From: Methylonatrum kenyense
GTDB taxonomy: Bacteria > Pseudomonadota > Gammaproteobacteria > Nitrococcales > Aquisalimonadaceae
Direction: 5' to 3'
DNA: 64,000 nucleotides
Assembly (NCBI RefSeq): GCF_023195885.1
Contig: NZ_JALPKO010000010.1
Location: forward strand, 58,830 to 122,829
Shown: positions 26,608 to 35,099 of the stretch, piece after piece
Layout: each line of letters begins with the position of its first letter
Position numbering within the stretch: the first letter of the stretch is position 1
The notes under the pieces: model-generated
What the model was told of the DNA's origin: nothing
The model's database searches: none
What the model saw: the letters and a program-made list of their open reading frames with translations, nothing else
Program-made: the position numbers and the translations under genes

Positions 26608-27377
26608 CTGAATTCCTGTCTCTCGCCGGCAAGAAAGGCTTGGTGGTCGGCGTTGCCAACGAGAACAGCATTGCCTGGTCCTGTGCGCGACATTTTCATC
26701 AGCTCGGTGCGGATCTGGCGATGACCTATGTCAACGACAAGGCGCTGAAATGGGTGGAACCGCTCGCCAAGCGGGTCGATGCCGACCCGTTCCTGCCCTG
26801 CGACGTGCGCGAACCCGGTCAGCTCGAGGCGGTGTTCGCGGAACTGGAACAACGCTGGGGCAAAGTCGATTTCCTGCTGCATTCGATTGCCTTCGCGCCG
26901 CTGGAGGACCTGCATGGGCGGGTTGTGGACAGCAGCCAGGGTGGTTTCATGCAGGCGATGGATGTCTCCTGTCATTCCTTCATCCGCATGGCGCGGCTGG
27001 CTGAACCGTTGATGGCCGATGGCGGTGCCTTGCTGACCGTGAGCTTCTACGGTTCCGAGAAGGTGGTGGACGATTACAACCTGATGGGGCCGGTGAAGGC
27101 TGCGCTGGAGAGCAGCGTCCGTTACATGGCCGCCGAGCTCGGGCCGCAGCATATCCGGGTGCATGCGCTGTCGCCGGGCCCGCTGCAAACCCGCGCGGCC
27201 TCGGGTATTGCCCGCTTTGACGAGATGATGGAACGAACCCGGAAACGGGCACCGCAGGCCCAGCTCGCCGACATCGATGACGTCGGTGCCATGGCGGCGT
27301 TCCTGGTGAGCGACCGGGCGAAAACCCTGACCGGCAATATCACCTATATCGATGCCGGTTACCACGTGATTGGTTGA
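26604..27377 (+). CDS. fabI: Enoyl-[acyl-carrier-protein] reductase (NADH) FabI
   Basis: 257 residues. VVGVANENSIAWSCARHFHQ is the FabI nucleotide-binding turn. The active site Y-x6-K is visible as Tyr158 and Lys165 in DYNLMGPVKA, with Tyr149 just before. It reduces trans-2-enoyl-ACP in the last step of fatty-acid elongation and is the target of triclosan-type inhibitors. ATG 26604 overlaps the mscS stop. A MITE-like element begins a few bases after the stop and separates it from the phosphotransacetylase fusion gene. Confidence 0.94.
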   Translation: MTEFLSLAGKKGLVVGVANENSIAWSCARHFHQLGADLAMTYVNDKALKWVEPLAKRVDADPFLPCDVREPGQLEAVFAELEQRWGKVDFLLHSIAFAPLEDLHGRVVDSSQGGFMQAMDVSCHSFIRMARLAEPLMADGGALLTVSFYGSEKVVDDYNLMGPVKAALESSVRYMAAELGPQHIRVHALSPGPLQTRAASGIARFDEMMERTRKRAPQAQLADIDDVGAMAAFLVSDRAKTLTGNITYIDAGYHVIG

Positions 27378-27382
27378 GCGAG

Positions 27383-27744
27383 GGAAACACTGATCTATTC
27401 TCGCGTCTGCGCCCGAGACCGGTTTTGGTCATCTGGCAAGGCGCGGTGCCGGTTCGGTAGAGGCGTAGGGTGGGTCAAGCGAAGCGGACCCACGCAGTGT
27501 GATCTGTTGGCGGGACAACAACGGTGTTCGGACAAGGAAGGTGTTCGGACAAACCAGAGCCGGGGTGCGCATTGGCGGCGGCGGTGATCGAGCGCGCGTT
27601 GGCACCATGGTAACGGATCACACCGCGTGGGTCCGCTGCGCTTAATGCACCCTACGCTTCGTGCGCAACTCGCCTTGCCGCGGAAAAAAATGAGGACTCC
27701 AACGCAGGCGCGCGAATACATCAGTGTTTCACTTCAGAGTTTCC
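27383..27744. mobile_element. MITE-like element with nested TAGGGTGG hairpins
   Basis: The left end GGAAACACTGATCTATTC starts 5 bp after the fabI stop, preceded by CGAG (a degenerate YTAR). The right end is irregular: TCAGTGTTTCAC is followed by a small duplication ending in TTTCC and CTAA, directly against the ATG of the next gene. Inside, two inverted TAGGGTGGGTC units (27467-27498 and 27618-27656) flank the words GGTGTTCGGACA. No gene is present in this 371-bp gap. Confidence 0.8.
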
Positions 27745-27748
27745 CTAA

Positions 27749-29107
27749 ATGAACGATTCGATTCAAAGTCTTGCCTACTCCGACCTGCAGCCCGGGGATT
27801 CCGCCTGCATGACGCGGCGGCTGACCTTGCAGGAGTTGCGTCAGTACGCCGGCGACGAGGAGCAGGGTGATGGCAGCCTGTTCCGTCGCCTCATGACCGG
27901 CGGCATGTGGGCCACCGCACTGGTCACCGTCGCGGTGGCCACCCGGTTGCCGGGGCTGGGCAGCCGCGTGTTGCAACAGGATGTGCGCTACACCGGCGCA
28001 ATCCGGCTCGGGGAAAGCGTCGAGATCACCTTGACCGTACGCGAGAAGCAGGAGGCCCAGCGGGTGCTGCTGGATTGTGTCTGCCGCGCCCGAGACGGCG
28101 GCACTGTGCTTGAGGGCAGTGTGCTGGTCGAGGCCCCGGAGTCTTCCCGGCCCCTGCACGGCACCGACATTGGCTCGTTGGACGATGGCCTGTCGCGGCG
28201 CCAGCTACAGCGGCTGCTGGGCCTGGCCCGCGGCCTACCGGCATTGCGCATGGCGGTGGTGCATCCGGTGGACGTGGAATCGCTCGGTGGAGCCATGGAG
28301 GCCGCGCGTCGCGGCCTGATTGAACCGGTGCTTGTGGGGCCGCAGCGTCGCGTTCGTGAGGCTGCAGAGAAGGCCGGAATCGATCTGGGCGATACCCGCC
28401 TTGTGGATACCGAGCACAGCCATGCGGCTGCCGAGAAGGCGGTGGCACTGGTCCGTGACGGCGAGGCCGGCGGATTGATGAAGGGTGCCTTGCACACCGA
28501 CGAGTTCATGGGCGCCATTGTCGGTTCCGGCTCGGGAATGCGCACCGAGCGGCGCATGAGTCATGCCTGGGTGATGGACGTGCCAACCTATCCCCGGCCA
28601 CTGATCATCACCGATTCGGCGCTGAATATCCGGCCGGATCTGGTGGCCAAGGCCGATATCGCGCGTAATGCCATCGAGCTGGCCCACGCCATGGGTGTCG
28701 AGACACCGCGGCTAGCGGTGCTGTCGGCCACAGAGGAGATCAATCCGCAGATCCAGTCGACGCTGGATGCCGCGGCGCTGTGCAAGATGGCGGACCGGGG
28801 TCAGATCACCGGTGGTGAGCTGGATGGCCCGCTGGCTTTCGATAACGCGATCTCCGAGGTTGCGGCCCGGACCAAGGGCATTCAATCGTCGGTGGCGGGC
28901 CGGCCGGATATCCTGCTGGCGCCGGATCTGGAATCCGCCAACATGCTTGGCAAGCAGTTGCATTACCTGGCAGATGCCGAGGCCGCCGGGATCGTCTGCG
29001 GTGCCCGTGCGCCGGTGGTGCTGACCAGCCGGGCGGATGACCGTTTTTCGCGGGTGGCGTCCTGCGCGATTGCGCTGCTGATGGCGCGGGATCAGGCCGA
29101 TGGCTGA
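27749..29107 (+). CDS. MaoC-like domain fused to phosphate acetyl/butyryltransferase
   Basis: 452 residues. The first ~135 have the MaoC hot-dog fold but lack the usual N-P-x-H and HGM residues: Asp36 is in AGDEEQGDG and Gly51-Gly52-Met53 stands where HGM is expected. Residues ~150-450 are a Pta/Ptb transferase (VGPQRRVREAAEKAGIDL, GLMKGALHTDEFMGAIVG, DIARNAIELAHAMGVE). It makes acyl-phosphate from acyl-CoA for the kinase that follows. The ATG abuts the MITE flank and has no good Shine-Dalgarno. It overlaps ackA by 8 bp. Confidence 0.88.
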   Translation: MNDSIQSLAYSDLQPGDSACMTRRLTLQELRQYAGDEEQGDGSLFRRLMTGGMWATALVTVAVATRLPGLGSRVLQQDVRYTGAIRLGESVEITLTVREKQEAQRVLLDCVCRARDGGTVLEGSVLVEAPESSRPLHGTDIGSLDDGLSRRQLQRLLGLARGLPALRMAVVHPVDVESLGGAMEAARRGLIEPVLVGPQRRVREAAEKAGIDLGDTRLVDTEHSHAAAEKAVALVRDGEAGGLMKGALHTDEFMGAIVGSGSGMRTERRMSHAWVMDVPTYPRPLIITDSALNIRPDLVAKADIARNAIELAHAMGVETPRLAVLSATEEINPQIQSTLDAAALCKMADRGQITGGELDGPLAFDNAISEVAARTKGIQSSVAGRPDILLAPDLESANMLGKQLHYLADAEAAGIVCGARAPVVLTSRADDRFSRVASCAIALLMARDQADG

Positions 29108-30278
29108 CCTGGTGCTGGTGGTCAACGCCGGTTCCTCCAGCATCAAGCTGGCACTGTACCGTGTGACAAGCCGTGGCCTGTCCCTGGAGGCGCGAGGTCT
29201 GGCCGAGGGCCTCGGCGGCCGTGGCCCGAGTCGCATCCGGGTGCTCGATGGCCAGCAAACCACCCTGCTGGACGAGGCGCTGACCTCGGCCGAGCACGCG
29301 CCGGCGATCGACCGCTTGTTACGCTGGCTGGATTCCCGGGACGGCAACGATCGGCTCGTGACGGTGGGGCATCGGGTGGTCCATGGCGGGCCGGATCGCA
29401 GCGAGCCGGTGGTGCTGAATCCGGCGGTTCTGAATGAACTCGCCTTGTTGGAACCGTTGGCGCCACTGCACCAGATGCACAATCTGGCGCCGCCGGCGCG
29501 GCTTGCCGAGACCCGTCCGGAACTGCTGCAGGTGGCCTGTTTCGATACCGCGTTCCATCGCACGCAGCCGCCGGTGGCGCAGCAGTTTGCACTGCCGCGT
29601 CGCTACACCGCGCAGGGCGTGCTGCGTTACGGGTTTCACGGTCTGTCCTACCAGTCCATCGCCGCCTGGTTGCAGCGTAACCGACCGGAACTGCATACGG
29701 GGCATATCGTGGTTGCACATCTGGGTAACGGTGCCAGCCTCTGCGGCATGCGGGCCGGTCGCAGTCTGGCCACCAGCATGGGGTTCACGGCCTTGGACGG
29801 CCTGCCGATGGGAACCCGCTGTGGCAGCCTGGATCCGGGCGTGGTGCTGTACCTGATGGACAATGAAGGACTTGGCGCCCGTGAGCTGGAGGATCTGTTG
29901 TACCGGCGCTCGGGGCTGCTCGGGGTGTCCGGCATCAGCCAGGACATGCGCGAACTGCTGCAAAGCGGGGAAAAGGCAGCCAGTGAGGCGGTCGAGCTCT
30001 ACTGCTATCGCGCGGCCCGGGAGATCGCCTCGGTGGCGACCGGCATCGGCGGGCTTGACGGTCTGGTGTTCACCGCCGGCATCGGCGAAAACGCAGCGGC
30101 GGTGCGCGAGCAGATCTGCCGTCACCTGGCCTGGTTGGGCGTGGACATGGACCGGTCCGCGAACGCCGGCAATGCGCAGACCATCAGCAGTGACGACAGC
30201 CGTGTGCCGGTGCTGGTAGTCGCCACCGATGAGGAGGCGGAGATCGCCCGCCAGGCCCTAGCGCTCGCCGCCGATTAG
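29100..30278 (+). CDS. ackA: Acetate/propionate family kinase
   Basis: 392 residues. VVNAGSSSIKLALY opens the ASKHA fold. GHRVVHGG, FDTAFHRTQP, VAHLGNGASLCG and TAGIGENAAAVREQICRHL carry the substrate, phosphate and ATP residues. It moves phosphate between acyl-phosphate and ADP in the cytoplasm. Overlap with the transferase gene marks one acyl-CoA to acyl-phosphate to ATP unit. The acyl chain may be acetate or a slightly longer acid. It ends tail-to-tail with the DUF2007 gene 8 bp away. Confidence 0.94.
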   Translation: MADLVLVVNAGSSSIKLALYRVTSRGLSLEARGLAEGLGGRGPSRIRVLDGQQTTLLDEALTSAEHAPAIDRLLRWLDSRDGNDRLVTVGHRVVHGGPDRSEPVVLNPAVLNELALLEPLAPLHQMHNLAPPARLAETRPELLQVACFDTAFHRTQPPVAQQFALPRRYTAQGVLRYGFHGLSYQSIAAWLQRNRPELHTGHIVVAHLGNGASLCGMRAGRSLATSMGFTALDGLPMGTRCGSLDPGVVLYLMDNEGLGARELEDLLYRRSGLLGVSGISQDMRELLQSGEKAASEAVELYCYRAAREIASVATGIGGLDGLVFTAGIGENAAAVREQICRHLAWLGVDMDRSANAGNAQTISSDDSRVPVLVVATDEEAEIARQALALAAD

Positions 30279-30286
30279 GGTTGCGG

Positions 30287-30601
30287 TCACCTCCTTGGGC
30301 GCTCGTGGCCGCAGTTCCAGCAGGTGTCGAACTGGTGTTCCAGGCGTTCCTGGCAAGCCGGACAGGTCCAGCCGCGGCCCGGCTCGGGTTCGGCCATTGC
30401 TTCCTCGACCAGCTTCTCTGCCCGGGCGTGGTCGATTTCACGTTCCACCCAGAGCTCCGGCCAGACCAGTGTCGGTGGCAGTTCGCCGGCACCGCCGATC
30501 AGCCCCTCATTGCGGATGAAGCAGCGCACCCCGGCGTTCTGCAGGATATTGCGCATATGGCCGACGAGGAGTGGACTGGGGGCGCTGTAAACTCGCTTCA
30601 T
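30287..30601 (-). CDS. DUF2007 protein with C-terminal zinc ribbon
   Basis: 104 residues from ATG 30601, which shares a base with the cysQ stop (TGATG); a 60-codon extension into cysQ is rejected. Residues 1-70 (MKRVYSAPSPLLVGHMRNIL ... ELWVE) match the DUF2007 putative signal-transducing fold. The C terminus is a four-cysteine ribbon (CPACQE ... CWNCGHE) that probably binds zinc. No membrane segment is seen. It is last in a nudE-cysQ-DUF2007 unit. Function unknown. Confidence 0.85.
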   Translation of the reverse strand: MKRVYSAPSPLLVGHMRNILQNAGVRCFIRNEGLIGGAGELPPTLVWPELWVEREIDHARAEKLVEEAMAEPEPGRGWTCPACQERLEHQFDTCWNCGHERPRR

Positions 30602-31419
30602 CACGCCACCGGTTCGGATTGCAGGCACTGCCACCAGCGGGCGTCCGGGTCGCCAACCGCAACCACATCGCGCAGTGTCAGGGAGGAGCGCTGGTTGTAG
30701 CGCAGCGGAGCCAGTTGACCCAGGTCGAGAACGCCGCCGCCGGCAGCCTCGAGAATGGCCTGCGGTGCCGCCAGGTCCCATTCCGAAATCGGACCGAGAC
30801 GCGGAAACAGATCGGCTTCGCCTTCGGCTATCAGACAGATCTTGATCGATGATCCACAGTGCAGGATTTCGTGCTCCGGCAACCGCGCCAGCATGTCCCG
30901 GACATGGGGGCGTGGCCGGCTGCGACCGAGTACCACCCGGTAGGGTGGCGAGGCGTGGCGACGGGTCTGGATGACGCTGCGGCTGCCGTTGCGGGTCTCG
31001 TGGAAGGCGCCGATCCCGGGGCCGCCGAACCAGCTGCGGCCGTCGGTGGGCGCATGCACGACACCGAGTACCGGCCGGCCATCCTCAATCAATGCGATGT
31101 TGACCGCGAACTGACCATTGCGGCGGATGAACTCGCGGGTGCCGTCCAGCGGATCCAGCAGCCAGTAAAACGACCAGGTTTGACGCCGCCGCCAGGTCGG
31201 CACGGGCTGTTCCTCGGAGATGACCGGCAGGCTCGGTGTCAGCCGCGACAGGGCACGGATGATGAGCTGGTTGGCCGCCTCGTCGGCGGCGGTCACCGGT
31301 GAGTCATCATCCTTGCGATCGACCGTGAAGCCGCTCTGGTAGACCTCGAGGATCGAATCCCCCGCCTTGCGGGCGACGGCCAGCACTGGTTCCAACAGGG
31401 CCGGTACCGAAATGGTCAT
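30601..31419 (-). CDS. cysQ: 3'(2'),5'-bisphosphate nucleotidase CysQ
   Basis: 272 residues of the inositol-monophosphatase-like family. Metal ligands lie in VISEEQP, LLDPLDGTREFI and EWDLAAPQAILEAAGG. RNGQFAVNIALIEDG is the adjoining core strand. It hydrolyses PAP, the by-product of PAPS reductase and of sulfotransferases, to AMP. This makes it relevant to the sulfotransferase gene at 8.6 kb. The start overlaps the nudE stop (ATGA). Confidence 0.93.
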   Translation of the reverse strand: MTISVPALLEPVLAVARKAGDSILEVYQSGFTVDRKDDDSPVTAADEAANQLIIRALSRLTPSLPVISEEQPVPTWRRRQTWSFYWLLDPLDGTREFIRRNGQFAVNIALIEDGRPVLGVVHAPTDGRSWFGGPGIGAFHETRNGSRSVIQTRRHASPPYRVVLGRSRPRPHVRDMLARLPEHEILHCGSSIKICLIAEGEADLFPRLGPISEWDLAAPQAILEAAGGGVLDLGQLAPLRYNQRSSLTLRDVVAVGDPDARWWQCLQSEPVA

Positions 31420-31982
31420 TCGGCATCCTCCCGACGTTGCGCCAGGTGACGCTGGGTCAGGCTGAGAGCGGCAATCGAGCGTCCTTCGGTGAACTCCGAG
31501 TCTGCCATCAGCAGCTCGTCCAGGCGGGCAAGCGGGTAGCGGACGACCTCGATGGACTCCGGTTCATCACCAGGGAGCCGTTTCTCGTAGAGATCCTCGG
31601 CCAGCATGATCTGGGTACGATGGCCCAGATAACCCGGCGCCAGGCTCACCGCTTTCAACGGCGTTATGCGGCGGGCACCGTAACCGACCTCTTCCATGAG
31701 TTCCCGGTTGCTGGCCTCCTCGAAGCTTTCGCCGGGCTCGACGCGCCCCTTGGGCAGGCCAAGCTCGTAGCGTTCCAGGCCCACGCCATACTCCCGAACC
31801 AGCAGCACGGTTTCCTCATCCAGCAGCGGCACGATGATGACGGCGCCGACTGCGCCCGAGCCACGCAGGCGTTCGTATTCGACTTCTGTACCGTTGCTGA
31901 AGCGCAGCTTGACGGCTTCAATACGAAACAGGCGCGAGCGCGCGACGATGCGGCTGTCGAGAATCTCCGGTTTTTTCGGCAT
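31416..31982 (-). CDS. nudE: ADP compounds hydrolase NudE
   Basis: 188 residues. A complete Nudix box runs from Gly79 to Gly100 (GRVEPGESFEEASNRELMEE, then VG). The sequence around it (VRQ-like LVREYGVGLERYELGLPKG) is NudE-like. It hydrolyses ADP-ribose, Ap3A or NADH-type compounds. It is coupled to cysQ, an arrangement common in gammaproteobacteria, which suggests a shared nucleotide-clearing role. About 100 bp separate it from the small secreted protein gene upstream. Confidence 0.93.
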   Translation of the reverse strand: MPKKPEILDSRIVARSRLFRIEAVKLRFSNGTEVEYERLRGSGAVGAVIIVPLLDEETVLLVREYGVGLERYELGLPKGRVEPGESFEEASNRELMEEVGYGARRITPLKAVSLAPGYLGHRTQIMLAEDLYEKRLPGDEPESIEVVRYPLARLDELLMADSEFTEGRSIAALSLTQRHLAQRREDAE

Positions 31983-32079
31983 AGGGACTGACCTGCGGTG
32001 GAAGGACTGTCGCCAACTGGGGGTTAATGACTGCTGTCATCAGTGCCCCCCATTCTACACAGTCCGATGCCGCTGGCAG

Positions 32080-32385
32080 TCAGAGCGGGATGATTTCGTA
32101 ATGACCGGTCGGTACCACGGATCTCGTGAGTTCCGAATTCTTCGGTGTCAATGGTCTGGTCCGCTGGCCATCTCCCGGGACGATGATCTGTCCACGGGCG
32201 TCCTGCCGCAGGGTAAGTACGGCACGGTCTGCGCGCCGTTGTTCCGCGGCGGCGATCGAGGGCCGTTCGGTTTCCGGCAAGCCGGGTTCGTCGGCCAGGG
32301 CCGGATGCTCGGCGGCGAAGAGTGCTGGCCCCTGGACCAGGGCAATACCGAGAACTGCCGCAAAGCACTGCGTGGTAATGCGCAT
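32080..32385 (-). CDS. Small secreted protein of unknown function
   Basis: 101 residues from ATG 32385; a strong GAGGGAAGGG site lies just upstream and decides this start. Residues 1-~24 form a signal peptide (MRITTQCFAAVLGIALVQG). The rest is rich in Pro, Glu and Arg with the stretch LTLRQDARGQIIVPGDGQR. No known domain is recognised. It stands alone, with a perfect palindrome at 32424-32444 in its promoter region, so it is probably under specific control. It could be a periplasmic stress or metal protein, but nothing shows this. Confidence 0.75.
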   Translation of the reverse strand: MRITTQCFAAVLGIALVQGPALFAAEHPALADEPGLPETERPSIAAAEQRRADRAVLTLRQDARGQIIVPGDGQRTRPLTPKNSELTRSVVPTGHYEIIPL

Positions 32386-32416
32386 TGCCCTTCCCTCTGA
32401 CGCCGGTGTTCGAGTG

Positions 32417-32446
32417 TAGTTAGGTTGTACAAGGTGTGTACAACAA
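32417..32446 (-). promoter_or_regulatory. Palindromic operator GTTGTACA-N5-TGTACAAC within a promoter
   Basis: Positions 32424-32431 and 32437-32444 are perfect 8-bp inverted repeats. On the minus strand, a -35-like TTGTTG (32446-32441) and a -10-like TAACTA (32422-32417) are 18 bp apart and enclose the palindrome, so a bound repressor would block RNA polymerase. The site lies 39-59 bp upstream of the secreted-protein ATG. The regulator is not in the window; GntR- or TetR-type factors bind sites of this size. Confidence 0.6.
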
Positions 32447-32514
32447 TAAGATAGCGGAATGAGGTTCGGCGTCAAGTGCCCTGGTACGGGCGACGCAGGT
32501 ACCGCGCGGCGTGG

Positions 32515-33339
32515 CTACTGGATGTCGCCCCGGAAGCCGAAGGGGTCGGCCAGATTGCCCTGGAAGCGAACCTGGTTTTCTGCCGTCGGCTCCGGCAGCC
32601 CGGCGAAGCGCATGTTCTCGATCAGCGCCGGATCAGCGCCGTCCAGGGCCTGCATGATGATCTCGCCGCGGATATCGCCGCTGCCCGGCAGCAATGTGAT
32701 CTCGCCCTCCAGTCTCAGAACCGCCTCGATATCCTGCAACTGCCCCTGCAGGCGGTCCTGGTCTCCCTCGATGCGCAGGGCATAACTGCCGAGTTCCACC
32801 GGATCAGCCAGCGTGAAACCGCCTTCAATCCAGTTCAACAGGCCGCGAATCTCGCGCAGGCTGCCATCGGCGTCGATGCGCACGTGCTCGAGGAAGGCAT
32901 CGAAGCGACCATCCACGTCGACCGGGAGTCTGCCCTGGTCGGCGAGCCGCAGCACCTGCGCGACCGGCAGGTCCGCTCGCAGATCCTGCAGTTGCAGATC
33001 GCGTCGGGGTCCGCTGGAGGCCCGGCCCTGAATGCGCCCTTGCTCGGCACGCAGCGAAAAATCCACAGTGGCCCGGGCCGACAGCAACCGTGCGGGCAGG
33101 AAGCGCCAGCGGAGATCATGGAAAACCTCGTCCTGATAGTGCAGGCGGGCGGCGCGGCCATTCCAGGCCGAGCCGCTCGGCCCTTCAAGCCGGACCGGCA
33201 GGTCCTGGCCGAACCATTGCCAGGCTTGAGCCGCCGGCAGCCGCACGATCAGCGCAATCAGGAAGCTCAGCAGGCCTAGCAGGACCAGACCTGCAACCAG
33301 CTGGCGTTGCCGGCGGCTGTCGGGGCGCTCCACTGTCAC
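32515..33339 (-). CDS. gspN: Type II secretion system protein GspN
   Basis: 274 residues with one N-terminal membrane anchor (LVAGLVLLGLLSFLIALIV), a periplasmic beta-rich domain and the family-typical early segment LEGPSGSAWNGRAARLHYQ. GspN is an accessory inner-membrane component found in only some type II systems. It is the last gene of the gsp operon and overlaps gspM by four bases. Sequence conservation of GspN is low, but place and topology make the call firm. Confidence 0.9.
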   Translation of the reverse strand: MTVERPDSRRQRQLVAGLVLLGLLSFLIALIVRLPAAQAWQWFGQDLPVRLEGPSGSAWNGRAARLHYQDEVFHDLRWRFLPARLLSARATVDFSLRAEQGRIQGRASSGPRRDLQLQDLRADLPVAQVLRLADQGRLPVDVDGRFDAFLEHVRIDADGSLREIRGLLNWIEGGFTLADPVELGSYALRIEGDQDRLQGQLQDIEAVLRLEGEITLLPGSGDIRGEIIMQALDGADPALIENMRFAGLPEPTAENQVRFQGNLADPFGFRGDIQ

Positions 33340-33827
33340 GCGCCACCCGGTTCCAGCATCAGTTGCGCATCGACCCGGCCACCGAGATCCGACTGCTGCA
33401 GGCTTAGTTGTCCCACCCGGATGCCGTAACGGCTTTGCAGGGCGCCGATCCAGTCCACCAGCTCGTCGAAGGCGATCTGTTCAAAGACAATGCGGGCGCC
33501 GCCTTCGCCACTGGGTTCAACGCGTTGCAGCACGTCGCCCAGGCCGGCTTCGCGGGCGTGGCTGTCAGCCAGCGCGAACAGTGCCTGCTCCGGGTCCTCG
33601 CTGTCGATCATTTGTTCGACGCCACCCAGGGCGCGGATCTGGCTGACGGCGCCGTGGCTCCAGTCGAGCAGTGCCTGTCGCTCCTCGACGTCCCCGGCAA
33701 GCTGGGCGGTGTCCTCGCGCAACGGCTGCCAGAGCACGAAATAGAACAGGATGACGCCCAGGCTGATGCCGCCAAGCAGCAGGGTGCGGCGTTCACGCGG
33801 TGCCAGTTCCTGCCACCATTGCCTCAC
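33336..33827 (-). CDS. gspM: Type II secretion system protein GspM
   Basis: 163 residues. The start WWQELAPRERRTLLLGG followed by a single membrane helix (ISLGVILFYFVLW) and a periplasmic ferredoxin-like domain is the GspM plan. The conserved short W-x2-L-x-P-R-E-R stretch is present. GspM joins GspL to the inner-membrane platform. ATGA overlaps link it to gspL and gspN. Confidence 0.93.
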   Translation of the reverse strand: MRQWWQELAPRERRTLLLGGISLGVILFYFVLWQPLREDTAQLAGDVEERQALLDWSHGAVSQIRALGGVEQMIDSEDPEQALFALADSHAREAGLGDVLQRVEPSGEGGARIVFEQIAFDELVDWIGALQSRYGIRVGQLSLQQSDLGGRVDAQLMLEPGGA

Positions 33828-35047
33828 GAGGAGGACCTCCGCACCAGCAGGCGACCCTGCACCGCCTCGTTGCCGCTGCTGGCGGAGCGGACCTCGGCAC
33901 TGATGCCGTTGGCCGCATTCAGTTGGCGGCTCAGCCGATCGATCTGTTGCAGGCTATCGCCCTGCAATTCGATTTCCAGATTGCCGCCGCGCCAGCTCAT
34001 GCCGCTAAGCGTGATGGCTTCGTCCTGGCGCAGGATCGGGCCGATCAGCCGCAGCGTCTCGAGCAGGCCGTCGCCGTGATCCGGTCCATCACCGGCCTCC
34101 AGCTGACCAAGCCGGGTCTGCAGGCGGTCCCGGGCCTGGCGTACATCGGTGGCCTGAGGGAAGACTTCGCGCAGCGTCTCCAGCACGGCCGCATCCAGTG
34201 CCGCCAGCTCGGCCCGGAGTTGGCGCTGTTCCAGCACCAGCGAGCCGCTCAGCAGGACCATCCAGGCGACAAACAGTGCCGCGACGGCGGCCCAGGGACG
34301 AAGCAGGCTGCGATCGATCCGGTTGTTCGCATAATCCCCCTGCAGCAGGTTGATGGCATGCGGGTCGCGGCTGTGCGCCGCCAGCCAGTCGCGCGGCGCC
34401 TGCAGGGCTTCGGGCTGCAACGGCAGCGCGGTGTCGTCCAGGTCCTCCGGCAGCGCACCCGCATGCAGCAGGCGGATTTCCTGTGGCGCGTCCTCGCCGG
34501 CCTCCTCCAGTGCGGCGTCCAACAGCACGGCGAGGGTCTCATGGTCAGCGGCGAAGCCGGCTTGTTGCCCCGTTCGCACCACGGCCTGTCCGGCATGCAG
34601 CAGGGCGCACCAGTGGTCCGAGGCCAGTGGCAGACAGAGGGTTTCGGGGATCAGGCGTTGCAGCGTTATCCCCAGCTCGGCGAGCCGCTGTTGCCAGCGG
34701 TCGAGCCAGTCGCGCTCGACCACCGCCACGCCCCAGGCGCCTTCGGTATCGCGCTGGCCAAGGGCGAAATGCAGCGTGTCGACATCATCGGCGAGCTGAT
34801 CTTCCATGGCGTAGGGCAGCGCCTGCAACAGCTTCTGCCTGCTGCGGGTCGGCACGCGGGCCTTCGCCAGCAGTACCCGGGTGCCCGCGGCAAGACCGGT
34901 GGCCGGACTGGCGGTCAACTCCGCGGGCAGGGCCTCATCGCCCACCAGAACGCCACGCTCCAGCACGCGCTCCGCCTGGTCGAGTTGCAGCCAGTGCAGC
35001 GGACCATCCGGATCGTCACCGAGAAACAGAATCAGTCGTTCGGCCAT
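33824..35047 (-). CDS. gspL: Type II secretion system protein GspL
   Basis: 407 residues. The cytoplasmic actin-like part (residues 1-~240) contains LQALPYAMEDQLADDVDTLHFALG, the usual GspL motif. A membrane helix (WAAVAALFVAWMVLLSGS) and a periplasmic ferredoxin-like domain follow. GspL anchors the GspE ATPase to the membrane. It is 52 bp downstream of gspK, with AT-rich sequence between, and is coupled to gspM. Confidence 0.94.
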   Translation of the reverse strand: MAERLILFLGDDPDGPLHWLQLDQAERVLERGVLVGDEALPAELTASPATGLAAGTRVLLAKARVPTRSRQKLLQALPYAMEDQLADDVDTLHFALGQRDTEGAWGVAVVERDWLDRWQQRLAELGITLQRLIPETLCLPLASDHWCALLHAGQAVVRTGQQAGFAADHETLAVLLDAALEEAGEDAPQEIRLLHAGALPEDLDDTALPLQPEALQAPRDWLAAHSRDPHAINLLQGDYANNRIDRSLLRPWAAVAALFVAWMVLLSGSLVLEQRQLRAELAALDAAVLETLREVFPQATDVRQARDRLQTRLGQLEAGDGPDHGDGLLETLRLIGPILRQDEAITLSGMSWRGGNLEIELQGDSLQQIDRLSRQLNAANGISAEVRSASSGNEAVQGRLLVRRSSS

Positions 35048-35099
35048 GAATGTGATTGCTCGTTGTGCGTTCGCTACCTAACAGCTCAACTTTAGTTTC

